Source: Herbidospora galbida
GTDB lineage: Bacteria > Actinomycetota > Actinomycetes > Streptosporangiales > Streptosporangiaceae
NCBI RefSeq assembly: GCF_005233835.1
Contig: NZ_SZQA01000058.1
Coordinates: 1 to 34,820 of the forward strand
DNA: 34,820 nt
Direction of reading: 5' to 3'
The stretch's first letter is position 1. Every line of letters begins with the position of its first letter. A model generated the notes under the pieces. That model was not told the origin of the DNA. It saw only the letters and a program-made list of their open reading frames with translations, and searched no databases. Positions 26,303 to 34,820 of the stretch are shown here, in pieces. A program made the position numbers and the translations under genes.

Positions 26303-27271
26303 TCAGGACAGCAGGCCAAGGCCCCTGACCGCCCGTTCGTAGTGGGTGCGCAGCTCCTGATCGACGTGCTCCGACTCGGTCAGCACGGCCAGCGGAGGGC
26401 CGGGGTCGCCGGAGGTCATCTCGCGCACCGCCGCCCGGTCGAGGGCGGCCCGGCGGATGGCGGTGACGTCCTCGCCGCGCAGCGCGGCGGCCTGCATCGG
26501 GGCCAGGTAGCTCCGGGAGGTGATCACTTCGGCGAGCTCGGCGATGGCGTCCGGGCCCGCGACGGCCGCCGCCGTCGCGGCGATCCCGGCCTCCGCGCGG
26601 GCCGTGCCCGCCCGGGTCAGCCGGTTCAGTACGGCTTCCGCCACCACCGCCGGCCATCCCACGATCCAGCCCAGCATCCGCCCCAACCAGCCGGCCGTCT
26701 CGTACGACGTCTTGGGCGCCCACGCCCCCAGCGTCATGGCCATCTCCAGGTGGGCCCGCTGCCGCACCTCGTTGGCGCCGAGCCCGAACAGGGCCACCTT
26801 GACCTCGGCCAGCGTCGCCTTGGCCCCGCCCACGATCACGCCGTCGTCGAGCCGGTCCTGCGCGCACGCCGTCGCCAGCAGGGCCACCCGCAGCGACGGC
26901 GACAGGGCCAGCCAGACGGGCAGGCCGATCGTCAGCACCGGCCGCCGCCGCAGGCCCACCCGCTCGTAGGTCGCGCCCAGCCCCAGGTCGTGGACCGCCA
27001 CCAGCGGCCGGGGCACCCCTGCTTCGGCGGCCACCCGCGCCGCGAGGGCGTACAGGAAAGGGGCCTTGTCCTCGGGGAGGACGTCGGCGTCGCGGGGGAC
27101 CCGCCCCAGGCGGGGCCGCAGCATGACGCCGACCGCGATCAGGAAGACGCCGAGCAGCCAGGCGGGGAGGAAACCGGGCGCGGCGGCGATCAGCGCGACG
27201 CCGATCGCCGCGAACGCGAACGTGAACAGGTGCACCCCGAGGGCCACCAGAACGGCCAGCACGCGAGACAT
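26303..27271 (-). CDS. M48-like membrane protein without HExxH
   Basis: 322 residues from ATG 27271 (an ATG at 27307 is also in frame). Two membrane segments at about 5-27 and 35-52 are followed by a region laid out like an M48 peptidase: APFLYALAARVAAEAGVPRP, then PVLTIGLPVWLALSPSLRVA. Where M48 enzymes carry HExxH, residues 134-138 read TACAQ, so the zinc site is absent. It is probably not a protease. The gene lies 48 bases after cvnD, suggesting it is read with the conservon, and 21 bases before lipA. Function unknown. Confidence 0.72.
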   Translation of the reverse strand: MSRVLAVLVALGVHLFTFAFAAIGVALIAAAPGFLPAWLLGVFLIAVGVMLRPRLGRVPRDADVLPEDKAPFLYALAARVAAEAGVPRPLVAVHDLGLGATYERVGLRRRPVLTIGLPVWLALSPSLRVALLATACAQDRLDDGVIVGGAKATLAEVKVALFGLGANEVRQRAHLEMAMTLGAWAPKTSYETAGWLGRMLGWIVGWPAVVAEAVLNRLTRAGTARAEAGIAATAAAVAGPDAIAELAEVITSRSYLAPMQAAALRGEDVTAIRRAALDRAAVREMTSGDPGPPLAVLTESEHVDQELRTHYERAVRGLGLLS

Positions 27272-27319
27272 GTCAGCATTGTGGTGATTCGGGGGCCGCG
27301 CTGTCATTCGCCAAAAGCG

Positions 27320-27889
27320 TCAGGCTCCGACCCGGGACATCTCCCGGGCATGGCGCACCAGGGTCAGCAGCACCTCCTTGACCGACTCCCGCTCGCGCGC
27401 GTCGCACGGCACGAGGGGCACGTGCCCGGGCACCGCCAGCGCCCGGCGGATCACCGCCGGGTCGTGGCGGCGGGCGCCGTCGAAGAGGTTGACCGCGACC
27501 ATGTACGGGATCCGGCGCTGTTCGAAGAAGTCGACCGCCGGGAAGGCGTCGCCGAGGCGCCGGGTGTCGGCCAGCACGACCGCGCCCAGCGCCCCGATGG
27601 CCAGTTCGTCCCACATGAACCAGAACCGGTCCTGCCCGGGGGTGCCGAACAGGTAGATCCACAGGCCCTCGCGGAGGGTGATCCGGCCGAAGTCCAGGGC
27701 GACCGTGGTCGTCGTCTTGGCCTCCACGCCGCTGGTGTCGTCGACCCGGGCGCCGCGGTCGCTGAGCAGTTCCTCGGTGGACAGCGGCTGGATCTCGCTG
27801 ACCGCCGAGACCATGGTCGTCTTGCCCACGCCGAACCCGCCCGCGATCAGGATCTTGATCGCGAGGGTGTCAGAGCGCGCGTAGTCCAT
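27320..27889 (-). CDS. cvnD: Conservon small GTPase, CvnD type
   Basis: 189 residues. P-loop GGFGVGKTT at about residues 17-25, switch-like Thr-rich TTTTVALDFG, and FGTPGQDRFWFMW with the G3 Gly-Gln. The expected NKxD reads VNLFDG, normal for this conservon family. It is a regulatory GTP/ATP-binding protein working with the neighbouring proteins at the membrane. It overlaps cvnC by 20 bases. Confidence 0.92.
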   Translation of the reverse strand: MDYARSDTLAIKILIAGGFGVGKTTMVSAVSEIQPLSTEELLSDRGARVDDTSGVEAKTTTTVALDFGRITLREGLWIYLFGTPGQDRFWFMWDELAIGALGAVVLADTRRLGDAFPAVDFFEQRRIPYMVAVNLFDGARRHDPAVIRRALAVPGHVPLVPCDARERESVKEVLLTLVRHAREMSRVGA

Positions 27890-28229
27890 TGAGCACTTCC
27901 TGGTAGATCCGCTCGTTCAGGACTCCGGCCGTCGCCGCCGGAGGGTCGATCGACACCAGTCCCTCGCGCCGCAGATCGCTGAGCAGTACGCGGGTGATGT
28001 TCAGGGGGAGCCGCAACCGGGTGCCGATGTCGGCCACCGTGGTGGGCCGCGTGGCGACCCGGAGTGCGGCGAGGTGCTCGGGGGAGAGGCCGGCCTGGTC
28101 GTACGGCATGCCGATCGTGGTCACCACGGCGATCACGTCGAAGGCCTCGCCCACCGGGCGGGCGCGTCCGCCGGTGACGGCGAACATCCGGACCAGGGGG
28201 CCTGGCTCCGGGTCCTCGTCAGCGGCCAT
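27870..28229 (-). CDS. cvnC: Conservon DUF742 protein, CvnC type
   Basis: 119 residues of DUF742: LVRMFAVTGGRARP near the start and a winged-helix-like second half with LSPEHLAALRVATRPTTVAD and LPLNITRVLLSDL. The role is probably an adaptor in the conservon membrane complex. It overlaps cvnB by 11 bases and cvnD by 20 bases. Confidence 0.92.
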   Translation of the reverse strand: MAADEDPEPGPLVRMFAVTGGRARPVGEAFDVIAVVTTIGMPYDQAGLSPEHLAALRVATRPTTVADIGTRLRLPLNITRVLLSDLRREGLVSIDPPAATAGVLNERIYQEVLNGLRAL

Positions 28230-28620
28230 GTACCGCCCTTGGCCGTGAGCTCAAGTGCTCCCCGACCCGCTTCACGAGCATGGTGAGCTCGTAGGTGACC
28301 ACGCCCAGATCGGAGTCGGGGCTGGTCATGACGGCAAGCCGGGCGCCCTCGCCGGCGGCGGTGACGAACAGGAACGCCCCCTCGAGTTCGATGATCGTCT
28401 GGCGGACGTTGCCGACGCCGAAGCGCCGGCCCGCGCCCTGGGCCAGGCTGTGGCTCCCGGCCGCGATGGCGGCCAGGTGCTCGGTGTCCTCCCTGTTCAA
28501 CCCCTGCGACCCGCCGATCGCCAGCCCGTCGGCCGAGAGCACCACCGCGTGCCGTACCCCCGGTACCCGCCGGATGAGGTCGTCGAGCAACCAGTCGAGT
28601 TCCCTGGCGAGATCAGCCAT
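28219..28620 (-). CDS. cvnB: Conservon roadblock/LC7 protein, CvnB type
   Basis: 133 residues with a roadblock/LC7 fold: GVRHAVVLSADGLAIGGS at about residues 20-37, then GRRFGVGNVRQTIIELEGAFLFV and LGVVTYELTMLVKRVGEHL. In other systems such proteins bind MglA-like GTPases, here presumably CvnD. It overlaps cvnA by 8 bases. Confidence 0.93.
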   Translation of the reverse strand: MADLARELDWLLDDLIRRVPGVRHAVVLSADGLAIGGSQGLNREDTEHLAAIAAGSHSLAQGAGRRFGVGNVRQTIIELEGAFLFVTAAGEGARLAVMTSPDSDLGVVTYELTMLVKRVGEHLSSRPRAVHGR

Positions 28621-30913
28621 CGGTCCTGTCCTTCCCTATCCCCGTTTCGCGGCGGCCGCGTTCCCAGCCGCGCTGCATGGACGTCATCAGCCCGGCCCGC
28701 CGTTCGGCGGAATTCGCGTCTGCACCGGTCTGCTGTGGTTCCTGCGCTTGTGCATCCGGTCGGGGCGGCGCCTCGCCCCGCAGCGGCGCCGCCAGATGGG
28801 TCTGCGGGACCCGCTGCGGCAGTCCTTCCATGTCGAGGTCGTCCGGTACGACCGGCGGCGGCGCGGGCGGCGACGGCGGCAGCGGCGCGCGCCGGACCGG
28901 AGGCGGCTGCACGGGCGGCGGGGCCGAGGCGAAGTAGCCGGCGTGCCGCGCCTCCGGCACCGCCAGCAGGCTCGGCGGGATCATCACGATCGCGGTCACG
29001 CCCTCGTACGGCGACTTGCGCAGCAGCACCCGCACGCCGTGCCGGGCGGCCAGCCGGGCCACCACGAACAGGCCGAGCCGCTCGCTGTCGGCCAGGTCGA
29101 ACTCCGGCGGCTCGGCGATCCGCCGGTTCAGCGCCTCCAGCTTGGCGTGGTCGAGACCGAGGCCGCGGTCCTCGATCTCCAGCGCGTAGCCGTTGGCGGC
29201 GATCTCGCCGCGGACGTAGACGCGGGTCCCGGGCGGGGAGAACACGGTCGCGTTCTCGATCAGCTCGGCGACCAGGTGCATCAGGTCGTTGACCGCCGAG
29301 CCCTGGACGGTCGGCGCCTGCCGCATCTCCTGGACCACGACCCGCGTGTAGTCCTCGACCTCGGTGACGGCGCCGCGTACCAGATCGAAGATCGGGACCG
29401 GCTCCCGCCACCGGCGCGACGGCGCCGCGCCCGAGAGGATGATCAGGTTCTCGGCGTGCCGGCGCATGCGGGTCGAGAGGTGGTCGAGCCGGAACAGGTC
29501 CTCCAGCGTGGCCGGGTCGTCGACCCGGTGCTCCATGACCTCCAGCAGCGACAGCTGCCGGTGCAGCAGCGACTGGTTGCGCCGGGCCAGGTTGAGGAAC
29601 ACCTGGCCGACGCTGCGCCGCAGCTCCGCCTGCCCGACCGAGGCCCGCACGGCCTCTCCGAGGACGTGGTTGAAGGCCCCTGAAACGTTCCTGACCTCGA
29701 CCGTGCGGCCCTCGGCCACCTGCGGGGTCTCCTGGACCGGGTCGACCGACTCGCCCGCGCGCAGCCGCCGGACCAGGTCGGGCAGGCGCGAGCGGGCCAC
29801 GTCGGTGGCGGTCGTCTCCAGGTCGCCCAGCTCGCGGACGAGACGGCGGCCGAACCGGACCGAGATCAGCACCGACACGACGACGATGATCAGGCCGACG
29901 CCCGTGATGAACGCCGTCCGCCACAGGATCGCGCTGACCCGCTGCCCGGCCGCGCCGAGCGCCCGGTCCATCGCCGCGCCGGTCAGGCGGTCGACCTCGG
30001 CGGTGACCTCGGTGCCGTTCTTGAGCCACTGCTGCAGGCCGTAGGGGAGTTCGCCGTCGGTCGGCACGAAGGCGGCGATGCGGTTCTCGCCCTCGGTCAG
30101 CGCGCTGTAGACGGGCTTGGCGTGCAGTTGCTCCAGCCCGGCCCGCACGTCGGGGTCGAGCGCCGCCGCCTCGTTGCGCAGCAGGAACCGGCGGCTGATC
30201 ACCAGTTCGACGAAGGAGGCGTGCATGGAGGGGGCCAGGTTCTCGTCGGCGATGGCGTAACCGATGAGGCTCTGTTCCCGGGCCAGCAGGTCGAGCCCGA
30301 AGTCGAGCGAGTTCAGCGACCGGACCTGCGAGTACTGCTCGGGGGTGAGCCCGCCGTCCTTGGCCAGGCTGGAGGTGAAGTTGTAGATCTCGTCGACGAG
30401 GTCGCTGTAGACGCCGATGGTGGTCACCGCGGTGGAGACCCCTCCGTCGACCGAGCCCCGTACGGCCGCGAGCCCGTCGAGCCGGGCCAGCAGCAGCGGG
30501 GTCGTGCTCGGCAGGGTCGACGGGTCCTGTCTCGCCGTGGCCTCCCGGAAGCCGGCCACCGCCCGGTCGGTGTCGGCCCGCCGCTGGGACAGGTAGTCGC
30601 GGGCGCTCACGCGGGCGTCGCGGAGCGAGGCGACGCTGAATCGCCGCTCCTGCTGCAGGGCGTCGCGAAGGGCCTCCACGGGGCGCAGATAGGCCGTGTA
30701 GCGGTCGCCGGACCGTAACAGGCCGGTGGCCTCGGCGACCGAGGTGACGGCGACGTAGGCCCAGACGGCGGTCAGGGCCAGCAGGGGAACGACGAGCAGG
30801 GAGAACGCCTTAGACCTGATCGTGTCACGATTGAAACCCATGGCTCTCGTCTCGTTCAGAGCGACGTTCAGCGCCCCCGAACGCGTGCGGGAGCGCCCCA
30901 TGGCGCCGCCCAT
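28613..30913 (-). CDS. cvnA: Conservon sensor kinase-like protein, CvnA type
   Basis: 766 residues. Membrane segment about 36-58, extracytoplasmic nitrate/nitrite-sensing (NIT-like) domain about 75-320, second segment about 332-353, HAMP about 354-425, a helical DHp-like part with FRLDHLSTRMRRH (475-487), and an HATPase_c domain about 540-650 with ELIENATVF, DRGLGL and RLGLFVVARLAARHG. The tail 655-766 is Pro-rich and likely unfolded. These proteins bind ATP; kinase activity is not assured. Start ATG 30913 is supported by TATCTT 8 bases upstream; ATG 30901 and 30841 are alternatives. Codon 66 is TTA (30716-30718). Confidence 0.92.
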   Translation of the reverse strand: MGGAMGRSRTRSGALNVALNETRAMGFNRDTIRSKAFSLLVVPLLALTAVWAYVAVTSVAEATGLLRSGDRYTAYLRPVEALRDALQQERRFSVASLRDARVSARDYLSQRRADTDRAVAGFREATARQDPSTLPSTTPLLLARLDGLAAVRGSVDGGVSTAVTTIGVYSDLVDEIYNFTSSLAKDGGLTPEQYSQVRSLNSLDFGLDLLAREQSLIGYAIADENLAPSMHASFVELVISRRFLLRNEAAALDPDVRAGLEQLHAKPVYSALTEGENRIAAFVPTDGELPYGLQQWLKNGTEVTAEVDRLTGAAMDRALGAAGQRVSAILWRTAFITGVGLIIVVVSVLISVRFGRRLVRELGDLETTATDVARSRLPDLVRRLRAGESVDPVQETPQVAEGRTVEVRNVSGAFNHVLGEAVRASVGQAELRRSVGQVFLNLARRNQSLLHRQLSLLEVMEHRVDDPATLEDLFRLDHLSTRMRRHAENLIILSGAAPSRRWREPVPIFDLVRGAVTEVEDYTRVVVQEMRQAPTVQGSAVNDLMHLVAELIENATVFSPPGTRVYVRGEIAANGYALEIEDRGLGLDHAKLEALNRRIAEPPEFDLADSERLGLFVVARLAARHGVRVLLRKSPYEGVTAIVMIPPSLLAVPEARHAGYFASAPPPVQPPPVRRAPLPPSPPAPPPVVPDDLDMEGLPQRVPQTHLAAPLRGEAPPRPDAQAQEPQQTGADANSAERRAGLMTSMQRGWERGRRETGIGKDRTDG

Positions 30914-30921
30914 GTTGGAGC

Positions 30922-30927
30922 AAGATA
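30922..30927 (-). promoter_or_regulatory. Leaderless-type -10 box of the conservon
   Basis: TATCTT on the minus strand, ending 8 bases before the ATG at 30913. It likely starts the four-gene conservon transcript, which the overlaps bind into one operon. Confidence 0.45.
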
Positions 30928-31093
30928 GTTACTTTCCGGCGTGATGTAAACAAAGGGAAACACGAGGACCAACGAGACGTCCACGTCCGCGATTTCCGTG
31001 GGCGTGATTGTGGCGCCGGTGTAACGGATCACGTTCTGGCGCGATGGGGCCCGGGTGAAGGGTTCCGACGGCGCCGCCGGCCGTCGTGGCCCT

Positions 31094-31342
31094 CTAGTCG
31101 ACGAATCCCATTCGGCATTGTTCGAGCTGCCCCAGAATGAGCTTCACCCGCTGTTGAAGCCATTCCGCCGCCTTGGCCGCGCCCTCCGGGTCGTCGAGGT
31201 AGGCCACGTCGATCCCGAGTTCCAGCATGGCCCGCGCTTCGGCGGCCTGCGGGTCGCTCGGCGGGTCTTCGGTGGTGAGCTGGGAGAGCACGGCGATCAG
31301 GTGGTCCAGCATCGCGTCCGGACGAGGTTCGCCGTTCGTCAT
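31094..31342 (-). CDS. Small acidic protein of unknown function
   Basis: 82 residues, helical, acidic (MTNGEPRPDAMLDHLIAVLS start), no signal or membrane segment and no recognised motif. Its start is backed by TAGACT (31354-31349) ending 6 bases before the ATG, a leaderless-type promoter. The gene lies alone between the conservon and lipB. The coding bias and the promoter make it likely to be real. Confidence 0.6.
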   Translation of the reverse strand: MTNGEPRPDAMLDHLIAVLSQLTTEDPPSDPQAAEARAMLELGIDVAYLDDPEGAAKAAEWLQQRVKLILGQLEQCRMGFVD

Positions 31343-31394
31343 GATCGCAGTCTAGGCATGGAATGCGGCCACCTGGTGTTCCAATTCCAATGAG

Positions 31395-32066
31395 TTATTG
31401 CCGGCGTCCGAGCAATTCCTCTTCGAACATCGACACCGGTTCGGCGCCGAACGCGTCACCGAGTCGCTTCTCGGCGAACGGAATCACCTCGTCGACGGTG
31501 ATGCGCCGCCCGGTCTCGGCCGACAGCGAGGTGACCCCCGCGTCGGGGATGCCGCAGGGCACGATCCGGTTGAACCAGCTCAGGTCGTTGGCGCAGTTGA
31601 GCGCGAAGCCGTGCATCGTCACGCCGCGCTGCACCCGGATGCCGATCGCGCCCAGGCGCCGGTCGGGGATGCCGTGGTGGGCCTCGCCGCGCACCCAGAC
31701 CCCCGGCCGCCCCTCGACCCGCCCGGCGACCACGCCGAAGTCGGCGCACACCTGGATCAGGACCTCTTCGAGGAGGCGTACGTAGGGGATGACGTCGTCG
31801 ATCTTCGCGATCGGGTAGCCGACCAGCTGGCCGGGGCCGTGCCAGGTGACGCTGCCGCCCCGGTCGACGTCGATGACGGGGGTGCCGTCGGACGGCCGGT
31901 CGTGGGGGCGGGTGCGCTTGCCGGCCGTGTAGACCGGCGCGTGCTCCAGGAGGAGGGCAGTGTCGGGCAGTTCGTCGGCGACTCGACGCCGATGGACGAC
32001 CCGCTGCAGGCTCCAGGCCTGTTCATAGGGGACATCGACACCAAGTCGGACGATCGCCAGCCTCAC
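31395..32066 (-). CDS. lipB: Octanoyltransferase LipB with Arg at the Lys position
   Basis: 223 residues. LipB moves an octanoyl group from acyl carrier protein to a lipoyl domain for LipA to act on. The substrate motif [17 protein letters not shown] is complete and the nucleophile Cys171 lies in VPCGIPD. The partner lysine, expected 34 residues before the Cys (Lys142/Cys176 in M. tuberculosis), is Arg137 here (codon CGC, 31658-31656) in RRLGAIG. The GTG start overlaps the stop of the peptidase gene by GTGA. Whether the enzyme is active is uncertain. Confidence 0.93.
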   Translation of the reverse strand: MRLAIVRLGVDVPYEQAWSLQRVVHRRRVADELPDTALLLEHAPVYTAGKRTRPHDRPSDGTPVIDVDRGGSVTWHGPGQLVGYPIAKIDDVIPYVRLLEEVLIQVCADFGVVAGRVEGRPGVWVRGEAHHGIPDRRLGAIGIRVQRGVTMHGFALNCANDLSWFNRIVPCGIPDAGVTSLSAETGRRITVDEVIPFAEKRLGDAFGAEPVSMFEEELLGRRQ

Positions 32067-32812
32067 ACGTCAACTGTAGACGCGAGTCGACGTGGTTCGA
32101 TACGGAACTCCTTGACCCCTTCTTCACCATCTCTTTCGATCCGGTACGCGTATCCGTTGGGGTCGACCGTCACGGCCTGGATGAACTCGGTCCCGACGTA
32201 GTGGAGCGCGACGCCCTCGTCGGCTGCGTAGCCGTCGGGCAGCTCGCCCGAGGCGACCGACCTCTGCAGCAGGTCACGGCGCTGGACGTCGCTGTTGTAG
32301 TGGACCCCGCACGAGAAGGGCAGCAGCCCGAGCCCCTCGGCCCACGGCCGCAGCTCCGGCCCGAACGAGTCGGTGTTGCCGCCCACGTGCCAGCACAGCG
32401 CGCCCGCGCTCTGGCCCGACAGCACGACGCCGGCGTTCCAGGCCTCCTCCATCGCCTCGTCGAGGCCGTGCAGCCGCCACAGGGCCATCAGGTTGGCGAC
32501 GCTGCCGCCGCTGACGTAGACGGCGTCCTGCTCCAGCAGCCACTCGCGCGGGTCGGCGACGTTGGGCATCGGGAACAGCGACAGGTGGCTGAGGTCGACG
32601 TCGAAGGACCGGAAGGCCTCGTACATCTTCAGCAGCCAGTCGGGCTGGTCGCCGACCGCCGTGGCGATCAGGCCCAGCTTGGGCCGGTCGACGCCGGTCA
32701 GGTCGAGCACGTAGCGGAGCAGACCGGTGGCCTCCAGCGTCCCGAACCGCTCGGTCGGGCGGAACGACCCGCCGCCGATCGCGACGATGTGCGACTGCCC
32801 GCTGCGTCCCAT
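32063..32812 (-). CDS. Peptidase family S51 (dipeptidase E-like)
   Basis: 249 residues. The nucleophile Ser is in [12 protein letters not shown], with the preceding GGSVANL loop and the C-terminal half carrying CGVHYNSD. Family members cut Asp-X dipeptides or cyanophycin; the substrate here is unknown. ATG 32812 has GGGAG 6 bases upstream. It overlaps lipB, so the two are coupled. Confidence 0.88.
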   Translation of the reverse strand: MGRSGQSHIVAIGGGSFRPTERFGTLEATGLLRYVLDLTGVDRPKLGLIATAVGDQPDWLLKMYEAFRSFDVDLSHLSLFPMPNVADPREWLLEQDAVYVSGGSVANLMALWRLHGLDEAMEEAWNAGVVLSGQSAGALCWHVGGNTDSFGPELRPWAEGLGLLPFSCGVHYNSDVQRRDLLQRSVASGELPDGYAADEGVALHYVGTEFIQAVTVDPNGYAYRIERDGEEGVKEFRIEPRRLASTVDV

Positions 32813-32869
32813 GCTTCACTCCCGTGTCGTCGGCCAAATGAGGGGGCCCATGCTACGGGAGACGATCCC

Positions 32870-33763
32870 TCACCGCAGGGCGTCTGCCAGGGCTTCCTTG
32901 ATCGTGGGATGCGAGAAGTGGTGCCCGGCCGCGGTCAGCCGCGCCGGCACCGCCCGCTGCCCCATGAGGATCCCCTCCTCGGCGAACCCGCCGACGGCCG
33001 TCTTCAGCACGAACCCCGGCACGGCCAGCGGCATCGACGGCCGCTTCAGCGCCGCCGCGACCTCCTTGGTGAACGTCTTGTTGGTCACCGGCTCGGGCGC
33101 CGTCAGGTTGACCGCGCCGTCGATGTCGGCCCCCAGCAGGAACCGCGCGGCGCTCACCCAGTCGGGCACCGAGATCCACGACAGGTACTGCTCGCCAGAC
33201 CCGAGGGGGGCGCCCATCCCGATCCGGAAGATCGGCAGGATCTGCCCCAGCATCCCGCCCCGCTTGGACAGCACCACTCCCGTCCGCATGGTCACCACCC
33301 GCATGCCCGACTGCCTGGCGGGCTGGGCGGCCTCCTCCCAGGCCCCGCAGACGTCGGCCAGGAACCCCGCGCCGCGCGGCGCGGTCTCGTCGACGATCCG
33401 GTCGCGGGTGTCGCCGTAGTAGCCGACCGCCGACCCCGACAGCAGCACCGACGGCGGCTTGTCCATCGCGTTGAGCGCCCTGACCAGCGTCGAGGTGCCC
33501 ATCCGGCGGCTCTCGATGACCGTCCTCTTGTACGAGTCGGTCCACCGGTGGTCGCCGATCCCCGCCCCCGCCAGATGGACGATCGCCTCCACCCCCGCCA
33601 GGTCGGCCGGGTCGAGCACCCCTCCAGCGGGGTCCCACTGGACCTGTCCGGGGCTCGTGGGCGGCCGGCGGACCAGCGAGAGCACCTCGTGGCCCGACTG
33701 CCGCAGGGAGGCGGTCAGCGCCGTCCCGATGAGGCCCGAGGCCCCCGTCACCGCGATCTTCAT
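32870..33763 (-). CDS. TIGR01777-type NAD(P)-binding epimerase
   Basis: 297 residues of the short-chain dehydrogenase-like fold. The nucleotide-binding motif is VTGASGLIGTAL at about residues 5-16, followed by HLAGAGI, SGSAVGYYG (Tyr in the active-site region) and a C-terminal DUF1731 domain with GQRAVPARL. The reaction is unknown. ATG 33763 is preferred, with AAGGGG about 6 bases upstream; GTG 33769 would add two residues. Confidence 0.88.
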   Translation of the reverse strand: MKIAVTGASGLIGTALTASLRQSGHEVLSLVRRPPTSPGQVQWDPAGGVLDPADLAGVEAIVHLAGAGIGDHRWTDSYKRTVIESRRMGTSTLVRALNAMDKPPSVLLSGSAVGYYGDTRDRIVDETAPRGAGFLADVCGAWEEAAQPARQSGMRVVTMRTGVVLSKRGGMLGQILPIFRIGMGAPLGSGEQYLSWISVPDWVSAARFLLGADIDGAVNLTAPEPVTNKTFTKEVAAALKRPSMPLAVPGFVLKTAVGGFAEEGILMGQRAVPARLTAAGHHFSHPTIKEALADALR

Positions 33764-34024
33764 AACCACCCCTTCGTAGCGCGCCCCCGTTTGGTGACGT
33801 ACCGGGCGCAGACTCGTTCAAACGTCCGCCCCCGAACCGGGGCGGGGGGAGATCATCATCGCCGACGTGAGGCCGTGACGGCGCGGGGCGGGAGCGGGCC
33901 GTCGGCGCCGGGTGCGGTGCGGGCGGAGGCGGCGGCCGGGGCCTTGGCGGGCGGAGCCGTAACGGAGCCGAATGCGAGAACCCCCGCCCGGCCGAGCGGC
34001 CGAACGGGGGTTCTGGAGTTGCGA
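33764..34024. other. Intergenic region, no gene seen
   Basis: About 260 GC-rich bases between the epimerase and sucB. Apart from the sucB terminator hairpin at 33977-34014 nothing was identified; frames here lack plausible starts and bias. Confidence 0.6.
33977..34014 (-). terminator. Hairpin after sucB
   Basis: AGAACCCCCG (33977-33986) pairs with CGGGGGTTCT (34005-34014); inside, GGCC-gagc-GGCC can also pair. It lies 10 bases beyond the sucB stop. No T-run follows. Confidence 0.75.
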
Positions 34025-34820
34025 CTAGGCCAGGCCGAGCTGGCCCTCGAAGCGGCCCTCCTCGAGACGACGCTTGATCGTCGTCAGGAAGCGGGCGGCG
34101 TCGGCGCCGTCGACCAGGCGGTGGTCGTAGGTCAGCGCGAGGTAGACCGTCGAGCGGACCGCGATGACCTCGCCCTCGGGCGAGTCGACGACGACCGGGC
34201 GCTTCACGACGACGCCGGTGCCGAGCATGCCGACCTGCGGCTTGTTCAGGATCGGCGTGTCGAACAGGGCGCCGCGGCTGCCCGTGTTCGTCAGCGTGAA
34301 GGTGCCGCCGGCGATGTCGTCGGGGCTGATCTTGTTGGTGCGGGTGCGCTCGGCCAGGTCGGCGATCTTGCGGGCCAGCCCGGCGATGTTCAGGTCGCCG
34401 GCGCCCTTGACGACCGGGACGATGAGGCCCTTGTCGGTGTCGACCGCGATGCCGAGGTTCTCGACGTCGTGGTAGGTCACCTCGCCGGTCTCGTCGTTGA
34501 TCACGGCGTTGAGCTTGGGGTGGACCTTGAGGGCCTCGACCGCCGCCAGCGCGAAGAACGGCAGGAACGACAGCTTGACGCCCTCGCGGGCCTCGAACGC
34601 GCCCTTGGCCCGGTCGCGCAGCCGCGCGATGCGGGTCACGTCGACCTCGACGACCGTGGTGAGCTGGGCCGTGGTCTGCAGCGAGTCGAGCATGCGGTCG
34701 GCGATGACCTTGCGCAGGCGGGACATCTTCTGCGTGGTGCCGCGCAGGGTGGTGTCGACCTGGATCGGCGCGGGGGCGGCCGCCGCGGCGGGGGCCTGCT
34801 GCGCCGGCGCGGCCGGAGCG
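34025..34820 (-). CDS. sucB: 2-oxo acid dehydrogenase E2 acyltransferase, 5' end beyond window
   Basis: The right edge cuts the gene; 265 codons are visible. From the edge come an Ala/Pro/Gln linker, then the catalytic domain starting at [16 protein letters not shown] and ending at EGQLGLA. The active-site His-Asp is in [16 protein letters not shown]. It is an E2 of the 2-oxoglutarate (or pyruvate) dehydrogenase complex; the lipoyl domain it needs lies outside the window. Its neighbours lipB and lipA supply the cofactor. Confidence 0.92.
   Translation of the reverse strand, partial: APAAPAQQAPAAAAAPAPIQVDTTLRGTTQKMSRLRKVIADRMLDSLQTTAQLTTVVEVDVTRIARLRDRAKGAFEAREGVKLSFLPFFALAAVEALKVHPKLNAVINDETGEVTYHDVENLGIAVDTDKGLIVPVVKGAGDLNIAGLARKIADLAERTRTNKISPDDIAGGTFTLTNTGSRGALFDTPILNKPQVGMLGTGVVVKRPVVVDSPEGEVIAVRSTVYLALTYDHRLVDGADAARFLTTIKRRLEEGRFEGQLGLA

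Noticed and set aside
1-34820. CRISPR arrays, tRNA/rRNA genes, insertion sequences, phage genes
   Set aside because: No spaced direct repeats, cloverleaf or transposase/integrase motifs were noticed in reading both strands.

Overview
The window reads as chromosomal DNA of a high-GC actinomycete, most likely of the Streptosporangiales type. The grounds are codon bias, many GTG starts (and one TTG), leaderless-looking promoters, type I glutamine synthetase with a GlnR-type control region, a complete roadblock/DUF742/GTPase conservon, and lipA/lipB. Genus-level assignment is inference. No tRNA, rRNA, CRISPR array, transposase or phage gene was seen.

Layout. (1) 1-3045, minus strand: grpE, a short lid-less Hsp70 and an unknown partner gene that runs off the left edge. 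(2) 3137-7879: an alpha/beta hydrolase, divergent from a class I glutamine amidotransferase and glnE. (3) 7908-13452, accessory: a three-segment membrane protein with a TTA codon; a TetR regulator divergent from a rare SRPBCC-hemerythrin fusion and a small secreted protein; a broken SMI1/KNR4-like remnant; a MazG-Nudix fusion; a HAD phosphatase; an unknown protein. (4) 13519-17186: glnA with a four-box GlnR-like array, an RDD membrane protein, a methyltransferase and a DUF4191 protein. (5) 17355-24644, plus strand: a sugar cassette of LacI regulator, solute-binding lipoprotein, two permeases, a secreted glucoamylase-like protein and a GH39-like glycosidase, almost all joined by GTGA overlaps. 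(6) 24714-25307: a Tat-exported protein made of three Cys3/His repeats. (7) 25352-34820, minus strand: lipA, an M48-like protein without HExxH, the cvnD-C-B-A conservon, a small unknown protein, lipB, an S51 peptidase, a TIGR01777-type epimerase and the E2 acyltransferase gene sucB, cut by the right edge.

How it fits together. glnA, glnE and the glutamine amidotransferase concern glutamine and nitrogen; lipB, lipA and sucB make and use lipoyl groups. These housekeeping genes form a backbone into which the sugar cassette and the conservon appear to have been inserted. The observations I would check first are the Lys-to-Arg change at the catalytic position of LipB, the Cys3/His triple-repeat secreted protein, the SRPBCC-hemerythrin fusion with its palindromic operator, the metal-site-less M48-like protein beside the conservon, and the GlnR-type array in front of glnA. 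I did not find a clear, wholly new multi-gene system.
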